Assembly (NCBI GenBank): GCA_910575725.1
Contig: CAJTFE010000044.1
Span: 1-37,178 of the forward strand
Direction of reading: 5' to 3'
DNA: 37,178 nucleotides
Origin: Clostridia bacterium
GTDB lineage: Bacteria > Bacillota > Clostridia > Lachnospirales > Lachnospiraceae
Made by a program: the position numbers and the translations under genes. The notes under the pieces are model-generated. The model was not told where the DNA came from. It searched no databases and was given only the letters and a program-made list of their open reading frames with translations. Every line of letters starts with the position of its first letter. Within the stretch, counting starts at the first letter, position 1. This document shows positions 15,859-24,501 of this stretch, in pieces.

Positions 15859-17298
15859 ATGAATTTTTTTGAGTATGCTCATAACAGCCAGTACCCAAGA
15901 GATTATTATTACAGGCCCTCAGAAGATTATCCAGAATATCCTTTTAAAAAATATGGATTATCGGAGACAAACAATGATGTGTATCGGATGATTCGCAGCT
16001 TGTTTTACGAATTAGGTCTGGATAAGGAGCATTATGGACAATCTGACTGGAATCCCTTGGGGACTTATATAACACCAGGAGATACTGTTTTGATTAAGCC
16101 AAATCTGGTATACCACCATAACCATAAAAACTTTCCGGATCATAATGGACTGGAATGCATGGTGACACATCCTTCGGTAATTCGTTGTGTTTTAGACTAC
16201 ATTATGATCGCATTAAAGGGAGAGGGAAAGATTATTATCGGCGACGCTCCAGTACAGGAATGCATTTTTGAACGTTTGCTGGATGTGGGGGGATATAGGA
16301 GAATTGAAAAGTTTTACAGCCAGGCAGAAGGACTGCCTTGTGAGGTTCGGTTTGTAGATTTCCGGCATTCTATTATGAAGGTTTACGATGAAATTCACAG
16401 CCAGCAGATTCGGAAACAAACAGAATTTGGCTATAAAGTGGTGAATATAGGAGAAGAATCCTTTTTTTACGGAAAAGAATCAAAAAGGCTGAGGATTACG
16501 AATTTTGATTCAAAGGAAACCATAGAGGGACATACAGGAAAGGTACAGCAATATTGTATCAGCGACGCCTGCCTGCAGGCGGATGTAATTGTAAATCTGC
16601 CTAAACCTAAAACGCATCGCCTGGCAGGTATGACCGGGGCTTTAAAAAATATGATTGGAATATCTGCAAGAAAGGAGTATCTGCCTCATTATACAATGGG
16701 GGCGCAGGAAGAAGGGGGAGATGCATATCCCTATCAGGATGAGGCAAGAGAGCAGCAGTATAAACTGTTTGATATAAGAAATCAATATTATAAAGAGGGA
16801 AATGAATTAAAAGCCTTGGAAATAACAAAGGAGGCATGGGCTTTAGAGAAATATAAAAAAACGGTAAACAACGGGATTGATTTTGGAGCATGGAAGGGAA
16901 ATGACACCATTTGGAGAACGGTATTAGATATGAATCATGCAATATTCTATACAAATCGAAGCGGTGAAATGAAAGAACGTGTTCAAAGAAAGATGATTAC
17001 GATTGGAGATATGATCGTATGCGGCGATGATGAAGGACCGTTAACACCTGATTATAAAGAAGTAGGAGGGATTCTTTTTGCAGATGATCCCGTTGAGTTT
17101 GATTTGTTTTTGTGCCAGCTGATGGGATTTGAATATACGAGGGTTCCGGTGCTGTATAATGCCTTGGCAAAGAGGGAAAAGCAGCAGGTATTCCGTTCCA
17201 ATGACAGACGCTTTTGCGGAGAGAAAATTGATAAGAAAAATAGTTTTGCATTTGCACCGCAGAAAGGATGGAGAGGGTTTATTGAACGAGATGATTGA
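15859..17298 (+). CDS. DUF362-domain protein
   Basis: 479 residues of the DUF362 family. Hallmarks are DTVLIKPNLVYHH near the N-terminus, KIIIGDAPVQECIFERLL, and the conserved block NLPKPKTHRLAGMTGALKN. Some DUF362 proteins carry a ferredoxin-type domain; this one shows no such cysteine cluster. Function in glycan loci is not known to me. AGGAGAAAGG precedes ATG 15859. The 3' end overlaps the start of the next small gene by 8 bases, so the two are probably made together. It is cytoplasmic by absence of signal or membrane segments. It is not a glycosyltransferase by any motif I can see. Confidence 0.87.
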   Translation: MNFFEYAHNSQYPRDYYYRPSEDYPEYPFKKYGLSETNNDVYRMIRSLFYELGLDKEHYGQSDWNPLGTYITPGDTVLIKPNLVYHHNHKNFPDHNGLECMVTHPSVIRCVLDYIMIALKGEGKIIIGDAPVQECIFERLLDVGGYRRIEKFYSQAEGLPCEVRFVDFRHSIMKVYDEIHSQQIRKQTEFGYKVVNIGEESFFYGKESKRLRITNFDSKETIEGHTGKVQQYCISDACLQADVIVNLPKPKTHRLAGMTGALKNMIGISARKEYLPHYTMGAQEEGGDAYPYQDEAREQQYKLFDIRNQYYKEGNELKALEITKEAWALEKYKKTVNNGIDFGAWKGNDTIWRTVLDMNHAIFYTNRSGEMKERVQRKMITIGDMIVCGDDEGPLTPDYKEVGGILFADDPVEFDLFLCQLMGFEYTRVPVLYNALAKREKQQVFRSNDRRFCGEKIDKKNSFAFAPQKGWRGFIERDD

Positions 17299-17668
17299 TT
17301 TAAAACAACGGATAGATTTACTGCGTTATAATAAACAGCTTTTGTTCAGATGGATTAGAAGAATCCAAGTGGGAAACCCGATAGACACTTTTTTCAGGGA
17401 AAACCGTCTGGAGCATGCTGCGTTGTATTATTGGAATGAAATGAGTGAACTTTTGTATTATGAATTGAAAAAAGCAGGCATTTGTGTGGCAGGAGTTATT
17501 GATGAGCGTAAGGATTTGAAGCTCCCTCTGCCTGTCTATTCAAAAGCGGAAGAATTGCCTGATGTGGATGCAATCGTAATCTGCACTGCGCTGGACAGTG
17601 CGAAAATCGAAGAAGAGTTGAGAAAACAAAAAAACTGTTTGATTTTTACATTGGATGATTTGCTGTAA
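17291..17668 (+). CDS. Stand-alone degenerate Rossmann-like accessory domain protein
   Basis: 125 residues from ATG 17291; TTG 17282, just after GGAGAGGG, is an alternative start. After a basic N-terminus (LKQRIDLLRYNKQLLFRWIRR) the rest matches the fold of the accessory domain fused to its neighbours: first strand AALYYWNEMSELLYYEL, second strand VAGVIDERKD, LPVYSKAEELP, and last strand DAIVICTALD. The glycine-rich turn seen in the others (GxGxxG) is replaced by YWNEMSE, so nucleotide binding may be lost. It overlaps the DUF362 stop, and may be the split-off C-terminal domain of that protein or act in trans with it. A gene this short could also be a decayed fusion. Confidence 0.72.
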   Translation: MIDLKQRIDLLRYNKQLLFRWIRRIQVGNPIDTFFRENRLEHAALYYWNEMSELLYYELKKAGICVAGVIDERKDLKLPLPVYSKAEELPDVDAIVICTALDSAKIEEELRKQKNCLIFTLDDLL

Positions 17669-17694
17669 AAGAAAGGCTTGTTCTCGGAGGGCTT

Positions 17695-18861
17695 ATGTAC
17701 GATTATAAAATGTCTCTGGATTATATGATAAAAAAAGCCCGAAAAGCTCAGAGGGTTATTATAGTGGGGGCCTCAAGGTCAGGAAAACAATTAATGAGGT
17801 ATCTTCAGAATGAAAAGATTGATATAGAAGCTTTTTATGATAATAACAAGGAACTTTGCGGGAAAGATATAGAAGGAATAAAAATTATAAATCCCAAGAA
17901 CCTGAAAGGCATCGTCAAAAAGGCATTCTATATAATTGCCAGTGTAAATTATAAAGATGAATTGGAAAGACAATTGCATGAAATGGGTATACAGGAGGAG
18001 GAAATTGCAATATTTTACCCTGAAAAAAGCTATCAATATTATTCTGATCTAGAAGAAGCGTATTATGGGGCGGAAATCCAGGATATGTATTATCGGCGGT
18101 TCGGCCATTACCTGAACTTGGAGAATCCCTCTACATATAATGAAAAGATTAACTGGCAGAAAATTTATGACAAGGATGAGAGAAAAACCAGACTTGCAGA
18201 TAAATATTTAGTAAGAGAATGGGTGAAAGAAACAATAGGGGCCAAGTATCTCACACATTTGTATGGAGCATGGGACAAAGCGAAGGATATAGATTTTTCT
18301 CTTTTACCTGAAAGCTGTGTTTTTAAATTAAATCATGGAGCCGGCTGGAATATTATAGTAAACGGCGGCGGGATGGATAAGGAGCGGATTTGTGAAAAAT
18401 TGGATGTGTGGAGAAAACTGAATTTTGCGTATTTTTCTTTGGAAATGCATTATAAAAATATCAAACCCAAGATAATCTGCGAAGAATATATGGAAAATAC
18501 CCACGGTGAATTATATGACTATAAGGTGTTTTGTTTTCATGGAGAACCCAAATATATTATGTTTCTGGCAGACAGACTTACATCGGGGTTAAAAATGGCT
18601 TTTTATGATACAGAATGGAAGAAAATGCCTTTTGTTTATTCATATCCAATGTATGAGAAGGAAGTGCCCAGGCCCGGCAGCCTGGAAGAAATGCTGGAAA
18701 TGAGCCGCAGGCTGAGCAAAGGATTTTCACATGTGCGTGTAGATTGGTACAGCCTTCCTCCGGACAGGCTCGTGTTTGGCGAGATGACATTTACATCTTA
18801 TTCAGGCTTTTGTGAATGGAATCCAAAAGAATACGATCAGATATTAGGGGATTTGATTTAG
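17695..18861 (+). CDS. ATP-grasp TupA-like protein with N-terminal Rossmann-like domain
   Basis: 388 residues. About 18-105 is the recurring Rossmann-like domain (RVIIVGASRSGKQL, AFYDNNKEL, AFYIIASVNYKDEL). About 110-388 matches the ATPgrasp_TupA family (PF14305): YYRRFGHYLNLENPSTYNEK, KTRLADKYLVREWV, CVFKLNHGAGWNIIV, KIICEEYME, DYKVFCFHGEPKYI and the late VDWYS...FGEMTFTSYSGF. TupA-type enzymes in teichuronic and capsule loci are predicted to form an ATP-dependent amide or ester bond, for example adding an amino acid to a uronate. GGAGG precedes ATG 17695. It follows the small Rossmann gene by 26 bases. Its presence suggests a carboxylated or amidated residue in the polymer. Confidence 0.88.
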   Translation: MYDYKMSLDYMIKKARKAQRVIIVGASRSGKQLMRYLQNEKIDIEAFYDNNKELCGKDIEGIKIINPKNLKGIVKKAFYIIASVNYKDELERQLHEMGIQEEEIAIFYPEKSYQYYSDLEEAYYGAEIQDMYYRRFGHYLNLENPSTYNEKINWQKIYDKDERKTRLADKYLVREWVKETIGAKYLTHLYGAWDKAKDIDFSLLPESCVFKLNHGAGWNIIVNGGGMDKERICEKLDVWRKLNFAYFSLEMHYKNIKPKIICEEYMENTHGELYDYKVFCFHGEPKYIMFLADRLTSGLKMAFYDTEWKKMPFVYSYPMYEKEVPRPGSLEEMLEMSRRLSKGFSHVRVDWYSLPPDRLVFGEMTFTSYSGFCEWNPKEYDQILGDLI

Positions 18862-18882
18862 GAGCGTCAAGGAGAAGCGGCT

Positions 18883-20166
18883 ATGAGTGCTATAAAAATA
18901 GATCAGGTAAAAATATCCATTATAATGCCGGTACATAATTCAGGAAAGTACTTGGAAGAGGCCTTAGAGACAATATTTAATCAGACTTTTCAAGAGTTTG
19001 AATTAATCTGTGTAGATGATGCGTCCAGCGATCCATTAACGATACATATATTGGAAGAATATCTGAAAGTATACAGAAATATGCAGGTAATTAAGCTTCA
19101 AAATAATCTTGGAGCGGGGGAAGCAAGGAATGCCGGATTTTTAAAAGCACAGGGAGAATATACAATTTTCCTGGATGCGGATGATTTATTTGCAGAAAAT
19201 TTTCTGGAGGAAATGTATCAATGTATCAGCAGGAACCATGCGGATGTGTGCGTATGCGGATATCAAGTATTTTGTATGGAAAATACAAAGAAGCGCTTTG
19301 GCGGTAAATATCTTCCAGAAGAAGATAAAATTAATGGGAATGAAAGAGAGGACTGGCTGCTGAATATACCTACGTCAGCCTGGAATAAACTGTGCAGAAC
19401 AGAGTTCTTGAGAAAATACAGCTTGTATTTTCAGCCGCTTGCATCCTGCAATGATGTGTTTTTTTCATGCATGGTTATGATAAAGGCGGTTAAGAGGTGC
19501 TGTGTGGAAGATCAGGCTTTGGTATTTTACCGCATGAATACAAAAACACAGATATCCTCAAACACGAATCCCCTGGATTTATATAAAGCTATAATTTTAG
19601 TAATAGAAAACACAGGCGATAATAACAATTTGCTGTTAAGACAGCTTAGCGTTCTTCTGGTAAGGAACGGATTGCAGGAGATAAATAAGTGCAGTTATGA
19701 GAATAATAACCGTCTGTTTTATGATTCGTTAAGCCGGTTTTTTACAAATCACGCAGTAAATTTTCAGAATAGGATGTTGAAGGTTTGCGTGGAAAGAGTA
19801 CAGAAATTGCCTTATGACAGGAAATGGATTTCTGACTGCATGGATTTTTTATATCAGCTTAGACTGACGGCAGAAAAGCTGAAAAAAGATTCTGCCGGTG
19901 AGGAGAAGCTCTTTTTATGGGGATTGGGATATAGAGGTACTGTATTTCAACAAGTCTGTAATGAAGCGAATATTTACTTAAGGGGAGTTACAGACATAAA
20001 AAACTGTAATATAGGCGGCAGGACGGATTATGGAAACAGGATTTTCAGCACAGAAGACGTTTTAAAAAGCGGAGGGCTGATTATAGCATCCAATGAAACG
20101 ATATATCAATATTTGTCAAAGAGGAATTTAAAACTATTAAATCTGGAAAATTATTTTCTCTTTTAA
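18883..20166 (+). CDS. GT2-family glycosyltransferase with C-terminal Rossmann-like domain
   Basis: 427 residues. GT-A family 2 N-terminus ISIIMPVHNSGKYLEEALET, then ELICVDDASSD, GAGEARNAG, and DxD-type FLDADDLF (Asp98, Asp100). About 340-420 is the recurring Rossmann-like domain (EKLFLWGLGYRGTVF, GVTDIKN, GGLIIASNETI). AAGGAGA precedes ATG 18883. It should add a sugar from a nucleotide donor to a membrane-linked acceptor in the cytoplasm. The region between (about 200-335) is helical and of no clear family. Confidence 0.9.
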   Translation: MSAIKIDQVKISIIMPVHNSGKYLEEALETIFNQTFQEFELICVDDASSDPLTIHILEEYLKVYRNMQVIKLQNNLGAGEARNAGFLKAQGEYTIFLDADDLFAENFLEEMYQCISRNHADVCVCGYQVFCMENTKKRFGGKYLPEEDKINGNEREDWLLNIPTSAWNKLCRTEFLRKYSLYFQPLASCNDVFFSCMVMIKAVKRCCVEDQALVFYRMNTKTQISSNTNPLDLYKAIILVIENTGDNNNLLLRQLSVLLVRNGLQEINKCSYENNNRLFYDSLSRFFTNHAVNFQNRMLKVCVERVQKLPYDRKWISDCMDFLYQLRLTAEKLKKDSAGEEKLFLWGLGYRGTVFQQVCNEANIYLRGVTDIKNCNIGGRTDYGNRIFSTEDVLKSGGLIIASNETIYQYLSKRNLKLLNLENYFLF

Positions 20167-20216
20167 AAAAGATATATAAGCAAAATTTTAATAGAAAGGA
20201 AGCGGCAGAAGGTGTT

Positions 20217-21731
20217 ATGAAAATAGCATATTTTTTGGATATACCTAAAGGCTTGGGGGGCGCCGGCAATGTTTTGTTAGAACAGGCGAAATTAATGAGC
20301 GCCCTCTATGAAGCGCTTGTAATCATTCCATGTAATGCAGATGGAGAGATAAATCCGGAATACGAGCGTCGTTGTAAAAAGGCACATATCAGATACAGAG
20401 GAATGGCTTATTCAACCGCATATATGATACAAAATATTGATTTGTTGAATAGCTGGAAAGCTATGAAAAGTATTCAAAAAATGGCGATTGAGGAGAAGGT
20501 AGATTTCTTTCACAGTGTACAGCTGAACATAGGAGCGGAACTGGCAGCTAGAGAACTGGGAATTCCGCATTTGATGAATGTTTATCAGTTAAGAAAAGAA
20601 GAATTTGTTTTGAAGTATATGGATATTTTTCCAAGATATCATTCATGTGATTCGCGGATGTATTGTGATGTTTGGGAGAAATACCTGGGAGCGGAAACCT
20701 GCTGTATCCGGCCTTCTGCAATACTGCCCTATATTGAGAAAAAAAGAAAGTCCCGGACAGGCCTAAAGATATTAATGCTTGGCGGCTTTGCAAAACGAAA
20801 AAATCAAATGACAGCGATTAAGGCAGTTGAGAAATGTAATTATGATGGTTTCAAGATAGAACTTACTATAGCGGGAGATGTGAATAGTCAATACGGTCAA
20901 AAATGTAAAGACTATATAAAAGAAAGAAAATTAAATGAATTGATTCATATTGTTGGATTTCAGACAGATATCATACCGCTTTTGAGAAGCAATGACTGTT
21001 ATTTATGTGCCAGTACAGAGGAGTCTTTTCCAAGCTCTATTGTGGAAGCCATGACATATGATTTGACAATTCTTTCCACGCCTGTTGCAGGCGTGCCGGA
21101 GCTTCTGAAGGATGAAGTAAATGCGTATCTAAGCAGTGGATATGAAGCAAAGGATATAGCAGACTGTATCAGAAGATGCTTTTATGCATACCAAGATGGA
21201 AGCATCAAAGCTATCCATAAGCAGGCAGAAGCATTATGGAATGAGAATTTTTCTGTCCCTGTCGTGACAAGGCAATTAGATGAATATTATCACCATATTT
21301 TAAGTGATTTTACTAAGTGTCCAAAGAGACGCTTCGAAGATAAGATATCCGGAAGTACTGTAAAACAGGTATATATGAGGTTAACGCATGTGGGAATAGA
21401 GGATGAATATATTTTGTCAAAATGCTGCTATTATGCATGCCTTGGTGAAATTTTAAAATGTGGAAAAGCATACATATGGGGAGCGGGAAAATATGGAAAG
21501 TATGCGAAACAGCTTTTGGAAGCAGTGCTTCAGGGGATAGAAATCATAGCATATATAGACCGAATAAAAACAGGTAATTATCTCGGTATTCCCATTATTC
21601 ATCCAGAACAGGCAGAGCTGCAGAAGGCTGATTATATTTTTATTGCATTTGAGCAGGGAAAAGAGCAGGCGATTGCAGATTTGGAAGAGAAAGGGTTTGG
21701 ATATAACAGAGATATCTGGCTGCTTCCGTAA
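20217..21731 (+). CDS. GT4-family glycosyltransferase with C-terminal Rossmann-like domain
   Basis: 504 residues. GT-B fold: N-terminal GGAGNVLLEQAKLMS, donor-domain start ILMLGGFAKRKNQMTAI, and the retaining GT4 EX7E motif (Glu269 in EESFPSSIVEAM to Glu277). About 415-500 is the recurring Rossmann-like domain (KAYIWGAGKYGKYAKQ, IAYIDRIKTG, GIPIIHPEQ, DYIFIAFEQGKEQ), here one of the best preserved. AAAGGAAG lies upstream of ATG 20217. Donor and acceptor unknown. Cytoplasmic, membrane-associated by family habit. Confidence 0.9.
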   Translation: MKIAYFLDIPKGLGGAGNVLLEQAKLMSALYEALVIIPCNADGEINPEYERRCKKAHIRYRGMAYSTAYMIQNIDLLNSWKAMKSIQKMAIEEKVDFFHSVQLNIGAELAARELGIPHLMNVYQLRKEEFVLKYMDIFPRYHSCDSRMYCDVWEKYLGAETCCIRPSAILPYIEKKRKSRTGLKILMLGGFAKRKNQMTAIKAVEKCNYDGFKIELTIAGDVNSQYGQKCKDYIKERKLNELIHIVGFQTDIIPLLRSNDCYLCASTEESFPSSIVEAMTYDLTILSTPVAGVPELLKDEVNAYLSSGYEAKDIADCIRRCFYAYQDGSIKAIHKQAEALWNENFSVPVVTRQLDEYYHHILSDFTKCPKRRFEDKISGSTVKQVYMRLTHVGIEDEYILSKCCYYACLGEILKCGKAYIWGAGKYGKYAKQLLEAVLQGIEIIAYIDRIKTGNYLGIPIIHPEQAELQKADYIFIAFEQGKEQAIADLEEKGFGYNRDIWLLP

Positions 21732-21774
21732 TTAAGGCGGCATTGTACAAAAAAGAAAGAGTGCGGAAAATAAA

Positions 21775-22902
21775 ATGTTAAAAATCACAGTTATTACGGT
21801 ATGTTATAACGAGAAGCAAAAAATAAGAGAAACAATAGAAAGTGTATGCCGTCAAACGTATCCGGATATGGAATATTTAATTATAGACGGCGCGTCAACA
21901 GACGGAACATTCGATATTATACAAGAATATAAAGACTATGAGAATATTCGTATTTTCAGTGAAAGGGATTTTGGAATATATAATGCAATGAATCGGGGAA
22001 CTGCCCGAGCAAGGGGAGACTATATATTTTTTCTCAATGTAGGCGATACTTTTTATAATGACCATGTTCTGGAAGACGTCTGTTTGTATCTGAAAGAAGA
22101 TAAGGAGGCAATACACTATGGAAAAGTTTGCCTGGTTTTTCCGGATGGCTCAAAATCCATAGAGGATTTTTCTCAATGGGAGGGGAGCCTGGAGGGAAAA
22201 GTACTGGATGGCTTTATGCCATGTCATCAAAGTATTTTTGCACCAAGAAGGCTGCTGGCTGATCATTATTTTAGAGAAACGTATAAAATCAGGGCAGATT
22301 ATGAATGGCTTGTCTATTCCTTAAGCAAGGGAAGTTTATGTAAGAGCATGCCTGTAGTGATTAGTTATTATGATACTTCGGGAGTAAGCGGTAAGTATAG
22401 AAACCGTGGATTGAGCCTGTGGGAAGAAGAACAAATTCTTCAAGAGTATGAAAAACGTTTTGAGTGTTGTACAAGTTTATCTGAGCAGAGACGGGATGCG
22501 CTTAAGTGGAAAAATTTGTCCCAAAAGCATCTTTTTATGTTTCAGCTTATGAATCAATGGATGGCACTGAAACAGAAGCAGCGCTGTATAGGTAAATATT
22601 TACGGGAAAGAAATTATAATCATATTGCAATTTATGGAATGGGATATATAGGGCAGAGATTATATGACGAATTAGAGAAAGAGGTTGATGTCAGATATGC
22701 CATTGACCAGAAAAGGAACGATACCTATGCAGATTTAAAGATATATTTACCGGGTGACAATCTGGAAACCGTTGATGCAGTAATCGTAACAGCTATAATG
22801 TGCTTTGATGAAATAAAAACAAGTCTTTGCAAAAAGGTAAAATGTCCAATTGTGGCATTGGAAGATATAATCTATGAAATGACAACGGAAGAAAAAGGGT
22901 GA
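21775..22902 (+). CDS. GT2-family glycosyltransferase with C-terminal Rossmann-like domain
   Basis: 375 residues. Family 2 start ITVITVCYNEKQKIRETIES, LIIDGASTDGTFDII, DFGIYNAMNRGTARARGD, with FLNVGD (87-91, Asp91) at the DxD position, as in the WcaA/EpsE-like subset with FLNxGD. Acceptor-side QSIFAPRRLL and IRADYEWL also fit that subset. About 282-370 is the recurring Rossmann-like domain (HIAIYGMGYIGQRLY, YAIDQKRND, DAVIVTAIMCFDEI). The ribosome site is weak (GTGCGGA). Sugar specificity cannot be read from this. Confidence 0.9.
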   Translation: MLKITVITVCYNEKQKIRETIESVCRQTYPDMEYLIIDGASTDGTFDIIQEYKDYENIRIFSERDFGIYNAMNRGTARARGDYIFFLNVGDTFYNDHVLEDVCLYLKEDKEAIHYGKVCLVFPDGSKSIEDFSQWEGSLEGKVLDGFMPCHQSIFAPRRLLADHYFRETYKIRADYEWLVYSLSKGSLCKSMPVVISYYDTSGVSGKYRNRGLSLWEEEQILQEYEKRFECCTSLSEQRRDALKWKNLSQKHLFMFQLMNQWMALKQKQRCIGKYLRERNYNHIAIYGMGYIGQRLYDELEKEVDVRYAIDQKRNDTYADLKIYLPGDNLETVDAVIVTAIMCFDEIKTSLCKKVKCPIVALEDIIYEMTTEEKG

Positions 22903-22921
22903 TTCTTTTATACCTTACCGG

Positions 22922-24460
22922 GTGAAGCACATTCATCCTGAAGGGATATGTGCTTATGGGGTATCCATAGGGTATAGACTGGGAGATTTTGTTGTGAGAG
23001 AAGTCCAATACAGACACATTGATGAGATTGTAAATGGTTACAATAAAATAATAGCCTGGGGAGCAGGAGGCTATTTTGATTATTATCATAAGATATTGAC
23101 AGATCGCCTATCTTATATTGTAGATAAGGACAGTACAAAGACAGGCACAGAAAAGTATGGTCTAATTACATATTTACCTGAAAAGCTAAAGGAAGAAAAT
23201 CCGGAAACCTGCCTTATTGTAATCTTTTGTAAGGCATATGAGGAAGTAGCCTCTGATATTGAAAAATATGGTAATTTTGACGCACTGGATATTGTTAATT
23301 ATCAGCTGCTGCATGGACTAAGATTGGAGAGTAGAGAGCTTACCTTTGAAGCTGATAGAGCAGATTTGGTTTTAATATGTGTTGGAGCTGAGATGCTTTG
23401 GGAGGTAAATGGTGCAAATAAATTTATTATGCACCAAAATAGCGTACTATATAAAGAGGGATTTCATACCGTAGAGATTGCGCCGGTTTCATATTATACG
23501 AAGAAGTCGGAGAAAAAATGCTATTTGGCTGTGCGCTATGACGAGGCTTTTTGTGGGATTGTAAGTCTGGAAGAATTTCTGCAAAGAAACAAAGAGTTTC
23601 AAGGGGTAATTATTCATAGCTTGTACCGGGAGCCCTGGGTGTTGGAAGGGTTGTTGAGCCAGATTTCTGTGAGAAGTAACATTTTATATTATCTCCATGA
23701 TTTTTATGTCATCTGTAAAAATCGTTTTTTGTATCATAAGGGAAAGACTTGTCTGGATAAAATGCAAAATTTTCATTGCAGACATTGTGAAAATAAAAGG
23801 ATACAAGAAAAGAATGCGGCATTTCATAAAAGGCTTTTTGAAACATTTTCCATTATTTTGATAGCGCCGTCCCAATCAACAAAAAGAATTGCGGAGAAAT
23901 TTTTTAAAGGGATACAAATTGATATAGTACCTCATTTAGATTATAAATTTGAGGAATATGCCAAAGGTGTTAAAAAGGTGGCCAATATTGCTTATATAGG
24001 ATCTGCAAGCGATATAAAAGGATGGGAGGAATTCTGTGAATTGAAGAGAATCCTAAAGGGCAGATATCGCTTTTTCTGTCTTGGGAAATGTGACAAAAAT
24101 TTGCGGACAGAGGGGATTACTTATATTGATATTGGAAAAGACAGTATTCCGATGGTGGATGGATTAAAAGAAAATAGCATTGATATTGCATATATTGGTT
24201 CTATATGGCCAGAAACGTACTCTTATACATATCATGAGGCCTTTGAAGCTGGATGCTTCGTGATAGCTTTTGATACAAGCGGAAATGTAGCAGATCAGAT
24301 TGAAAAAAATAAGAATGGAAAAGTATTTTTGACAGTACAGAAAATGGCGGAGTGGCTGGGAAATAAGGAAGAAGTTGGAAGAATTGTAAATGAAGCAAAT
24401 ATATGCATTAAAAATGTTAAAGGGGACAAGAGCTTTGTAAATTATTTTCAAAAGAGATAA
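22922..24460 (+). CDS. GT4-like glycosyltransferase with N-terminal Rossmann-like domain
   Basis: 512 residues if GTG 22922 is used; that start has no clear ribosome site, and GTG 22994 with GGGAG 8 bases upstream is a good alternative (488 residues). About 40-125 is the recurring Rossmann-like domain (NKIIAWGAGGYFDYY, SYIVDKDSTK, CLIVIFCKAYEE). The remainder is GT-B-like: LYYLHDFYVICKNR, a Cys-rich segment CLDKMQNFHCRHCENK seen in some GT4 enzymes, IAYIGSASDIKGWEEF, and an EX7E motif from Glu431 (PETYSYTYHEAF) to Glu439. The accessory domain here is at the N-terminus, while most glycosyltransferases in this run carry it at the C-terminus. Substrate unknown. Confidence 0.84.
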   Translation: MKHIHPEGICAYGVSIGYRLGDFVVREVQYRHIDEIVNGYNKIIAWGAGGYFDYYHKILTDRLSYIVDKDSTKTGTEKYGLITYLPEKLKEENPETCLIVIFCKAYEEVASDIEKYGNFDALDIVNYQLLHGLRLESRELTFEADRADLVLICVGAEMLWEVNGANKFIMHQNSVLYKEGFHTVEIAPVSYYTKKSEKKCYLAVRYDEAFCGIVSLEEFLQRNKEFQGVIIHSLYREPWVLEGLLSQISVRSNILYYLHDFYVICKNRFLYHKGKTCLDKMQNFHCRHCENKRIQEKNAAFHKRLFETFSIILIAPSQSTKRIAEKFFKGIQIDIVPHLDYKFEEYAKGVKKVANIAYIGSASDIKGWEEFCELKRILKGRYRFFCLGKCDKNLRTEGITYIDIGKDSIPMVDGLKENSIDIAYIGSIWPETYSYTYHEAFEAGCFVIAFDTSGNVADQIEKNKNGKVFLTVQKMAEWLGNKEEVGRIVNEANICIKNVKGDKSFVNYFQKR

Positions 24461-24501
24461 GAGGATAAGGTCTTTGATCTTTAAAAGAAGGAGGCTTTAT
24501 A

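Noticed and set aside
17129..17290. Longer start for the small Rossmann-like gene inside the DUF362 gene
   Set aside because: The extra residues are out-of-frame translation of DUF362 coding sequence; ATG 17291 or TTG 17282 fits the ribosome site.
23684..23830. Cys-rich segment in the GT4-like protein at 22922 as a novel metal site
   Set aside because: Similar cysteine-rich inserts occur in other GT4 enzymes after the HDFY-type motif, so it is probably a family trait.
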